A stretch of DNA of 64,000 nucleotides from Chelydra serpentina (Eukaryota > Chordata > Testudines > Chelydridae): NCBI GenBank assembly GCA_037349315.1, contig JBAIAC010000033.1:25438001-25502000 (forward strand), read 5' to 3'. A program made the translations under genes and the position numbers. Each line of letters starts with the position of its first letter. Positions within the stretch are counted from its first letter, which is position 1. The notes under the pieces are model-generated. The model made no database searches. It was not told the origin of the DNA and worked only from the letters and a program-made list of their open reading frames with translations. Positions 55,885 to 64,000 of this stretch are shown piece after piece.

Positions 55885-56100
55885 CTTGTGCAGTGTTGTT
55901 GTAGCTGTGTTGGTCCCAGGATATTAGAGAGGCAAGGTGGCTGAGGTCATATCTTTTATTGGACCACCTTCTGTTGGTGAGAGAGATGAGCTTTCGAGTT
56001 TACACAGAGCTCTGCTTCAGGTCTGGGGAATGTACTCAGAGTTCGAAAGCTCTCTCTCTAAAAGGTATTATCTCACCCCCTTTGCCCTTCTTATAGGTCT
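55885..56100 (-). mobile_element. Penelope-type short repeat, second family
   Basis: In minus orientation it reads a hammerhead-like segment (cctgaagcagagctctgtgt, then aaactcgaaagctcatc). Then follow ctctctcaccaacagaaggt, ggtccaataaaagatatgac and ggaccaacacagctacaaca. This is a common interspersed repeat of turtles and crocodilians as I recall. The gaaagct and (act)aacac-ggcta blocks are shared with the Penelope-type 3' ends at 49592 and 58400. A partial inverted duplicate (gagagatgagctttcgag against ttcgaaagctctctc) lies at its inner end. Class is inferred. Confidence 0.55.
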
Positions 56101-57004
56101 TGTGGGAAATGCCATTTGGCTGCACCGCATTAAGCAGTGTTGGGTATGTTGGAGCGGGAGGTGAAAATACATGAAATTGCCTCCTTGGTGTATTGGCCAC
56201 TCCTGAGAGAAAGGAAGGCGGGTGGATTCAGAGTCGGTTTGTGAAGGAAGAAAATAGGCTGTTGTGAGTCTGTGGGGTGCTTGCGAAGAGCAAGTGATGT
56301 TTCAGCAGGTTGTGGGGGGTTTTCCTGCTGCCTCCCCTATGGAATGTTTCACTCGTTTCCTCTTCTGCTTCATGGCCATCCTCGTGGGAACTGTTTCAGG
56401 CAGGCTAGGTAGTGCTTAGCCAATGAGAAGACAGTGATGTTTGCCATATGGAGCCATTCTTTCAGTTCTCCCCAGCAACGTAGTTGCTTGTCTTCAGGAT
56501 CATGGGGCTCGTGCCAAGAGAAACTGAATCATTGAGCACCGTCTGTTTTTCATGATTCGCCTTGTGTTTATCTGCCGCCTTGGAGCGTTGGTGGTGCACA
56601 GCAGAGCCTACTGGGACAGGTTTATAACATAACAAAGTAGTTGCCAGCCTCCATCCTTGTTAATACAGGCATTGTACAGCCGAACACATGGTCTTTGGTT
56701 AACACAACCCTTTTCAAAGGCTTCCGAGTGGCAGCTGATTTCCCAGCCATGCTGGGGCCTGCATTTGAGGAGCAGGCTGAAATGTTTGGGGGCATGGCTT
56801 GTGCTTGCCCAGAGTTCTATTTGCTTTGGGATTGTGGCTGGAGTTTCCCCTGTGTCGCCTATGGAGATGGAAGACAGGACTTTAATTAAACAGCAGAACT
56901 ACTGTAGCAACTTAGCAATATTTAGCTTATATGTCCAATGATGGGAGCAATCTGCCAGGGTGTACAGATTAGTGGGGGGGAGCATGGGAATGGAAGTCAT
57001 GATT

Positions 57005-57240
57005 TCTGCCATTTGTTCCCTACTCCTTCCACTGGCTTATTTTGTGATCTCACACAGCTAACTGGCTTACCTATGCTTTCTGCTTGAGTTTCCCCATCTG
57101 TAAAGTGGAGATGAAGTTTACCAACTTCATACGGGGTGGTGGGGAGGGATATCTGAGAGTCACAGGAGGAATATTTGTACAGTGCTGTGGTATCTGCTGC
57201 TGATAGTGCAAAATGTTATAGGTAAAAGAAAAGAATAAAT
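57005..57240 (+). repeat. MIR-like ancient SINE
   Basis: Order of blocks: ttttgtgatctcacacagct, gagtttccccatctgtaaag, tggagatgaag, tttgtacagtgctgtgg. Plus orientation, diverged. Confidence 0.7.
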
Positions 57241-57778
57241 ATTCCCCCACACATGAAAAACAGAGAGATGAATGTAAATATCACGTGGGTAACTCACCTC
57301 TGTAGATGGATAGACAGATGTGTGCTTGCACACGTACTAAGGGGTTATGGTAACCAGGAGTGTGAACCTTGAATGACGTTTGAGTTCCCCAGAAGCCTGA
57401 GACGTGCTGTGGTAATATTCCCTTTTGGCATGTGCAGGATTTAGATAACACAAGTTTTTATCAAGAAAAACCTGGTTTTCCTTTCATTAAGTTGCTGTGC
57501 TAAGTTGGAGTCCCTGTTATTCTGATAATAAATTGTAGATATAAATGTCCTCCCGCAGACTTAATCTTTAGGGGTTTTACTGGTAAGACTGTTAGATAGA
57601 ATCTGTCTGGTTTAAAATTCAGGGAGATGTCTCATGTGGGACTTGATCCTGGTTCACTGATTATGTAGCCAATCACAACCTTCATAGGCATCTTGGAAAT
57701 GCAGGTTGTTGTTGAGTGCTGTGGACACCAAGTCCACGTGGAGTTAGTGTGAAAGTGACTGGCTTTGCTATTGGATGA

Positions 57779-58192
57779 GTGGCTGGATCTTGCGCCTTGA
57801 AGGCTCCTTATAAATCTGATACCATCATAGGACCTAATCACATCCGCCACACCATCAGGGGCTCATTCACCTGCACATCTACCAATGTGATTTATGCCAT
57901 CCTGTGCCAGCAATGCCCCTCTGCCATGTACATTGGCCAAACCGGACAGTCTCTACGCAAAAGAATAAATGGACATAAATCTGACATCAGGAATCATAAC
58001 ATTCAAAAACCAGTAGGTGAACACTTCAACCTCCCTAATCACTCAGTGACAGACTTGAGGGTCGCAATTTTACAACAGATAAACTTAAAAAACAGGCTAC
58101 AACAAGAAGCTGTTGAACTTGAATTGATATGCAAACTAGATACCATCAGCTCAGGATTAAATAGAGACTTGGAATGGCTTGGCTCTAATTGA
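57779..58192 (+). pseudogene. Penelope-like GIY-YIG endonuclease fragment (137 codons)
   Basis: An open frame ending at a stop at 58190-58192. It holds IRGSFTCTSTNVIYAILCQQ, then CPSAMYIGQTGQSLRKRING, HKSDIRN, VGEHFNLPNHSVTDL and ELICKLDT. The pattern IYxIxCxxC...YIGxTGxxLxxRxxxH and the later GEHF form the GIY-YIG nuclease domain that ends Penelope proteins. Expected catalytic residues Tyr, Arg, His and Glu are all present in order. In an active element the domain cuts DNA for target-primed reverse transcription. Here the RT is absent. The initial Met is not meaningful. The frame is uninterrupted, suggesting a fairly young copy. Confidence 0.82.
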
Positions 58193-58400
58193 ATCTATTT
58201 CCCTTAAGTTAACGATCCTCATTCACACCTGTGTGTCAACTGTCCGCAATGGCCATCTTGTTTATCAGTTCAAAGGTTTTTCTTCCCCTGCTGTTATGGT
58301 TCCTCTCAATTAATTAGCCTCTTAAGGTTGGTATAGGCACTTCCACCTTATCATGTTTCTCTGACTGTATAAATATCTGTCCACTGTATGTTCCATTCCA

Positions 58401-58441
58401 TGCATCCGATGAAGTGGGTTCTAACCCACGAAAGCTTATGC
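58401..58441 (+). ncRNA. Hammerhead-ribozyme-like motif of the Penelope element
   Basis: The order is gcat, ccgatga, a stem-loop gtgggttctaacccac, gaaa, gcttatgc. The hammerhead core needs CUGANGA, stem II and GAAA. Here U4 is C and one extra A precedes stem II. The outer gcat/atgc can pair. Penelope-like elements are known to carry hammerhead motifs in their terminal parts. Activity is unproven and stem I is not evident. Confidence 0.4.
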
Positions 58442-58497
58442 TGAAATAAATTTGTTAGTCTCTAAGGTGCCACAAGTATTTCTTTCTTTCTTATTTT

Positions 58498-59784
58498 CTT
58501 TTTATAAATCTGTAGCATTCTGTCGCCATGTTTAGACAACACGCACATGCTCCTGCTGAGCAAAAGTACCTGCTGCTGACACAAGGGCTCATGTAGCACT
58601 CTTGGTAACTTCTACAGCACCTTTATCATTGCCACTAGGGTACATTTGTCTAATTTGCTCTTCTTAAAAACTCCACCTTGGTGCCTCCTTTTCCACCCTC
58701 AACCAACACTCTGGGGACTCCTCCCTTCCCTTCTTCCCACAAAACAAGGCTGTGGCCAAATATTGCTGCTGCTTCCTCCTCAACGTTTTGCAAATATGAC
58801 CCTTCCATTCTGTTCCAGGGGCTAATGCCCTGGCTGCAATTTGCCTTGATGGCTGGGACCAGCCGATGCCTGCATCACTCCCTGCCAGTCTGCCCGAAAC
58901 GCAGTGGCAGTGTAAGGGATGCCAATGGAGGGGTGCAAAGGTAGATAGAGGACGGTAGGATTTGATCAATGGGGAAGGAAGAGCATTTTAGCCAAGCTGC
59001 AGAGCGAGCAGCATCCAGTCTGCCTCGCAGAAGAGGTCACCACAACAAAGAGTGTATGTATGGGAGATCTCGGAGGGGATGCTGTATCCACCCCCAGGCT
59101 AACCTCCTTCACATGGTCCATGCTGGCTGTCAGAGCTGAGAGCAGCTGTGCTCCTCCTCCCAGCTACAGGTCTCTACAGCAGAGTCCTAGCAAAGCCATA
59201 ACTCAGGTTATGACCCAGCTATTGATCTGTCCAATAACAATGGTGCAAAATACTTGCTCTGCCAGTTGAACGGTAGCAGGGCTGGCGTCGGGGCGGCTTC
59301 ACAGGCCCCTTGTGAGGTGGGTTATAATGCGCCATGTTCCCTGTTTGTCGTCGTTCTGGTGAGCTAGTGGAGGCTGGCTGTGTGCCATCCTCATTGAGTT
59401 TCCTCGCTTGCTCCAGAGGAGGCGCCTCGTTAATATTGGATCATGGTTGCAATCCTGCCGTTCAGGCCTCCTTGCAGATTTGCCTCCATGGAACAGAGTG
59501 GAGAAAAATGTGGCTTGAGAGGCTATCAGCGACTGCCGGGGCCGTGGAATGTGAAAACTCAGGGTTAGGGGAGATAAAATGAAAATGGAAAACAAAGTTC
59601 CCTTTGTGTACCTTAGGCGTAGCTGCAGAATAGAGAGACATTGGAGAAAGAGCGGCCAGGCAAAACACATACTTTCTGTTTATGTATCTAAGACACAGAC
59701 GCAGTCTGCAATAATTGCTGGTGTCTAATCTGAATTTTTGTACACAGACATGTGAATGAATTTTTAACCAAGGAGGGACAGTGA
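58498..59784. other. Intronic stretch, unassigned
   Basis: No gene or repeat recognised. A 123-codon minus frame (59299-59670) has no domain. Confidence 0.4.
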
Positions 59785-60050
59785 TCTAGTGGTTAGAACA
59801 AGAACCTGGGAATCAGAGCCGCTGCTTTCTATTCCCAGGTGCGGGAGGGAGAGTGGTTAGAGCAGGCAGACTGGGAGTCAGAGCGCCTGGGTTTTCTTCC
59901 TGTTCCCAGCTCTTCCAATGACTCAGTGACCTGGGACTAGTCTTTGCTTCCCCGTGCCTCAATTTCCCTACCAGTAGACTAAGGATAGAATACTTTAGAC
60001 CTCACCTTAATAGCACTCTTCTTCCTGTAAGGCTATAAACCCAAATCCTC
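59785..60050 (+). repeat. MIR-like ancient SINE
   Basis: Blocks gagagtggttagagcaggca, gactgggagtcagagcgcct, gggttttcttcctgttccca, tgactcagtgacctgggact and gtgcctcaatttccctacc follow the MIR consensus from tRNA-like head through core. Confidence 0.8.
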
Positions 60051-60244
60051 CCAGTAAAGTGTAGTCAGAATACATATTAGGAAACGAGGTTTAATTTAAT
60101 AAAGCTACAGGAAAGACCTGGGGCTTACAAGATACTCAGACACATTGCTGGGCACGGTCACATAAGTACTTAGGCCGGTAGACAACAAGACATGCACATT
60201 CCAGTGCTAACACTTGGCTTGCTGGTGCTCCTTTGTGTACATTT

Positions 60245-60500
60245 TCTGTTTCAATCGTAAGCTCTTTGGGTCAGAGATGTTGTGCTCATACTTCTTTGTG
60301 TTATGTACTCTTGGTGCTACAGAAATAATAAACACTAATTCATGCTTGTAAGCGAGCTACAATATTTTTGGACGAACGGGGACAAAGCGGAGCAGAAACA
60401 AATGTACGTATTTATTGTGTGTGTTTCCATAGCACCTAACAGCCCTATAGTCAGTGTGCTTGGTGCTACACAAACGCAGAACAAAATGACTTGTCTTGCG
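60245..60500. repeat. Two MIR/L2-type tail fragments, opposite orientation
   Basis: 60250-60345 (+) has gtaagctctttgggtcagag and ttggtgctacagaaataata. 60380-60500 (minus) has atagcacctaacagccctat and tgcttggtgctacacaaacg followed by cagaacaaaatga. They face each other. Confidence 0.55.
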
Positions 60501-63500
60501 TAGTTGAACTTGTTTTCTGGGCTCAGCTACAAACTCGTTTTTGGTCCCCAAATCAGGGTTTATCATGCAGGAGAAGGGTGAGGAGTGACTGACAGCCCAA
60601 ACGTAGCTTCATCTGCTGAAATCCCATTGCCTTTTTACATTTTCTGAATCAACAGCAACAGCAAAGGGGAGAGGGGAGGGGGAAAGGAAAGAGAGAGGGA
60701 AAATAATAGTAAATAGTGGCTCTTTGCCCTTTCTGTAATGTTTCAAGAATCACATCACTCGGTTCATTTGGTATTCACTCCAATCGCCCTGATCAGAGCA
60801 CTGGTGCTGCTGATGTGCATGTGCATGTCAAAAGTACTTGCAGAGCTGTTCCATTGCAATTTAGCATTAGTTAATAGCTACTTAAAGTAAAGTGGTTGCC
60901 TATTTGATTATGATTGGGGGTTATTAACATTTTTTCCATAAACAGATGGTAACTGTCCTCTGCGTCCACTGCAAAGCAATGCCAGGGTCCTGATTTCAAG
61001 GGGACCAGTTCCTGCAAAGAGAGCTTGGATGCATGCTTTGTTTTTTTGTTTCCCCCCTTAACAGTGTAATTATCTCTGTAGCTTAAAGGGAAAAAATGTT
61101 TAAGTGACATGACCTGCCTCTCCAATGAGACTTAATCCTGACCCCCATTGACTTGCCCATGTCTGAGTACAATTACATGGTGGTTTATTTTTTTTCCCTT
61201 GAAGCTGTACAGGAAGTGAAATAAATTTGCAATTAAGAGAAATCATAAAGTCAGTACTGATTGCCCCCAAAGGAATCGGTGTCCAGAACCCTTCTATTTT
61301 ATCCTGTTCATGTCGCAGGGGTGATTCCCGCCCCGTATCAAGGCCGTACAGGGTGGCTATGGGAAAGGAGCAGCCATCCTGTAGGAAACAGCAGCTGGCC
61401 CCAGAAAGTGTCGTGAATAAATCCTTGGTGAACCATCAAGTAGAACAAAAGTTAGTAAAAGGTAACAGGTTTCTGCTGCTTTGTTTGGGCCCAGTCCTGT
61501 AATGTGTTGAGCACTTGATGTGAGGTGTGATCTCCTTCAATTCCTGCTGACGCTGGTGGGAGCTGGAGGCACTCAGCATCCTGCAAGGTCAGGGCCTTTC
61601 CTTGGTGGTATCTTTTTATTTGTTTTAAAAGCCCCTAGGTTTGCTTTCTGTGCTCAATATCACTTAGTTTGCCTGCCTTGAAACTTGGGAAATGGATTGA
61701 AAAGGCATGTGGTTTTACTGGGTCTTCCTTCTATAAGTGCTTCTGTATCTTCCACTAAAGTGCCATTTTATTTTGTTTTCTGATTTCAACCTTGTGGAAA
61801 CACTCTGCTCCCAGTCTGTAGGCACCTTGCCTTCCATTAAAAATACAATCCATAACTACAGCAGCAACGGTCAAACAAAACTCTTCCAGGCATGTCTTGG
61901 TGAACCTCAAGAGAAAACACAGCACTGCTTACAACGGCATGTCTCTAGAGGGATCCATTTATCTTCTTTTCACAGGACTGGAAGCGCACCAGTATCACCC
62001 AAGGCTGTGTTGTGCCAGCATTCCTGTTCCCTTTACCAAGGTTTTGATACCAGGTCCTGCACTTAAATGCAGACCTAAGATATGGTAGCTACTGTTCTTC
62101 TAGTTCAGCCACTAGAAGTTTAGGCTGCATTTACTTTTACTGTCTTGTTACACCAGGTAGCAGCAGACTTTTTGCCTATCATAACTAAGAGCAACCAGAT
62201 TCCTTGTCACCAGGCTACATAAACAAAGGTGGCAGAGTAAATTCTGCCCAAGCTTGGCATCTCTGTGCCAGATAGAATTGTCATCCTTGAAAGAGGCAAT
62301 AACCAGACTTTGGAAGGGAACAGAGATGCATGCCACTTACTCCTATGAACTGCTCGGAGAAATGCTTAGTAGAAGATTTGCAACTGCTTAGATCTAAAAG
62401 TAAAATACTTCTACCTGAAGCTTTAAGAGGCTGCTTAAAATAAGTGCTTGCAAAATGCACTTACCAAACATCTATCAAGCATCAACTTCAATTACTTAGC
62501 CAAAAAATGAATGTTACTTGAGAGCAATGGTAAGAACTGCTTAAGGAGTTCAAATAAATAGTTTAATTTGACTTGAGATACCTCTGCTTCCTTTTAAGTT
62601 CCTTTAGCTTTTCATCATATATCAGACCTTCCAGTTCTCCTTACACCTTTGTTGCTTTTCTGGGCATTCATTCTTTCTAATTATCTGTTGGGTATTCTGA
62701 TTCCTGCCATCTCCAGAATGCACCAGTCACATTAATGGAACAATGATGGAAAGAGCCCGACAGCAGAGTTTGGCTAGTGAAAAACTGTAATACGCAAATC
62801 TGGTTCTGTTCTTCTCTTCTCTCCAGTGAGTTCCATGAATGGTTTACAAATCACATTAGTGGCACCCAGAATTGTTTACAGCTAAACTGAGATGCAAACA
62901 CCAAATTGATCTGGTGGAAGTAAACATCTGGATTATAAAAAGCGAACTCCTAAATCCAAGTGCCTTGCATGTTGCTGCTTTGCCTAGCAGAACATTAATA
63001 AGCAGGAACAGATTGGAGCTTCAGGGTTTCCAGGACATTGGGTTAATGAGGAACGGTAGGAGGCTGGTGATCTGGCTGGACATGCTAATGCACTAGGCTT
63101 GTAACTTCACGTATGTTGGGGTCACAACCTTGCATACAGTTCCTGGGGGAGAGGATTAGGGTTAATTACACAGTCTCTCTCATGCTGGAGGAACTGAGTG
63201 GACTTCCTTCATCCATTGCAGATTTGGAAATGGATGAGTCATTCTGGTTTGTGGTCCGGCTTTCCTCTCTGCAAGCATCTCAGTTCCACAGCAGTGACGT
63301 CTCACACCGCGGAGCTGCTCTCATCAGAGCAGCCTTTCCCTTGGGCCAGGAGAAGGGAAACATTCATCCTCAAGGTGTCTCCTCTGAAAGTAGCGTAGTT
63401 CCTGCTGGGTCACTCGTCCCCTTTTCAATTCCATCCTGTGTTTGTCACTTGAAATGTTGTGTTTTCTTTCCCTTTTAAAATGTATTGAAAGACGGTGGAT

Positions 63501-63975
63501 TGACAGACCTGGAGACCTAAGACCTCTGTTTATCCATAGGACATGTACCATATCCACCAGTTTCCTTCATCTGACTTGGAGGGAACTGCTTCTGGGCCAT
63601 GGAGACTTTTGGAAAAGGCTACAGGGCACTAAATGTGCTCCATGGAGTTTGTAGTTCATCTTCTCCTCTGGCTTGCTGTAGGATCCTCAAGATTTTCCTC
63701 CTGTTTAGGCAAGGCTCCTGCAATCGAATAGCTCATCCCTAAACTGTGCAGCCAGAGAGTGCAGCTCTTGACCTAATGACACCTAAATGGAGATGTGATG
63801 AACACACACAAGTACAGTGTAAACACCCGGGGAAGGGAGAGGGAGTTCTTAAGGAAGATTTACAACAGTAATGGGATGATATTGTTCAGTTGTGAATTTA
63901 GGCATAGTGTGATCTGAGGATTAACTTCTGAACCTTGGAATCTTTAAGGCTGTGGAATCTCCAAGGGAAATCTTA
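60501..63975. other. Intronic stretch, unassigned
   Basis: A purine-rich tract lies at 60661-60710 (gggagaggggagggggaaag and following). T- and A-tracts lie near 61040 and 61180. No exon of NTRK3 is recognised, in particular none resembling the GPVAVISGEED exon or the kinase. Frames of up to 121 codons show no domain. Confidence 0.45.
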
Positions 63976-64000
63976 GAATCATAGAATCTCAGGGTTGGAA
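63976..64000 (-). repeat. 3' end of a CR1/Cry-type element, cut by window edge
   Basis: aatcatagaatctcagggtt followed by ggaa is the complement of the shared CR1 and Cry SINE 3' end (aaccctgagattctatgatt). The element continues outside the window. Confidence 0.75.

Larger units (their letters stand above)
55552..57769. other. Intron after the transmembrane exon, first part
   Basis: Donor gtatgt. Contains the Penelope-type repeat at 55885-56100 and the MIR-like copy at 57005-57240. The frame 55491-55904 overlaps the TM exon in the wrong frame and is a shadow. No further exon recognised. Confidence 0.55.
57770..58497 (+). mobile_element. Penelope-like element, 3' half
   Basis: Contains the C-terminal GIY-YIG endonuclease frame (57779-58192) and a non-coding 3' part with the hammerhead-like segment at 58401-58441. 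It ends ctctaaggtgccacaagtat followed by ttctttctttctt. The reverse transcriptase half is missing, so the copy is 5'-truncated. The left edge is approximate and no target duplication was found. Confidence 0.8.

Noticed and set aside
55552..64000. Possible next NTRK3 coding exon (GPVAVISGEED type), kinase exons or truncated-receptor exon
   Set aside because: I read the region for these and found no matching sequence with splice sites, so none is reported.

Overview
The window is vertebrate nuclear DNA, most likely from a cryptodiran turtle. It carries the middle of one large gene on the + strand, NTRK3, which encodes TrkC, the neurotrophin-3 receptor tyrosine kinase. Eight exons are recognisable: 25231-25299, 38425-38582, 40757-40899, 41581-41722, 44868-45164, 51965-51988, 53314-53384 and 55449-55551. 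All have AG/GT borders, their phases match at every junction, and they join into one open frame of 1,007 bases with no stop. They encode, in order, the last leucine-rich repeat, the cysteine-rich cap, Ig domain 1 (two exons), Ig domain 2 (the ligand-binding domain), a juxtamembrane stalk (a 24-nt microexon plus a 71-nt exon) and the transmembrane helix. The signal peptide, the earlier repeats and the whole kinase domain lie outside the window or were not recognised.

Everything else is intron, and none of the long open frames in it looks like a second host gene. The turtle assignment rests on two tRNA-derived SINEs of the tortoise polIII (Cry) type (630-811, 27409-27584). It is supported by CR1 LINEs, a DIRS-like retroelement, a Penelope-like element and several palindromic DNA-transposon fossils of kinds common in turtles and crocodilians.

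Layout. 1-25230 is intron upstream of the first visible exon, with an LTR-like copy split by a hAT MITE, a CR1 3' end, MIR-like SINEs, two foldback MITEs, a second LTR-like copy and the DIRS-like element. 25300-38424 is a 13.1-kb intron with a tRNA-Lys gene 70 bp from a Cry SINE, a Harbinger-like MITE, a CR1 copy interrupted by a 986-bp TG...CA element, a hAT MITE, a third LTR-like copy and a long GT microsatellite. 38583-44867 holds short introns between Ig exons. 45165-51964 contains a 3.6-kb minus-strand CR1 copy with ORF1, ORF2 pieces and 5'-UTR repeats, into which a 178-bp Penelope-type fragment has inserted with a 12-bp target duplication. 55552-64000 is the start of the intron after the transmembrane exon, with a Penelope-like 3' half encoding a GIY-YIG endonuclease and a hammerhead-ribozyme-like motif.

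The most interesting material is the Penelope-type set. Three loci (49592-49769, 55885-56100 minus strand, 57770-58497) share a hammerhead-like core next to their 3' ends, and one is a perfect 44-bp inverted repeat around that core. Splice calls were made by reading the sequence and matching it to remembered TrkC protein. Repeat classes were assigned from recalled consensus features and structural hallmarks (TIRs, TSDs), not from a database search.
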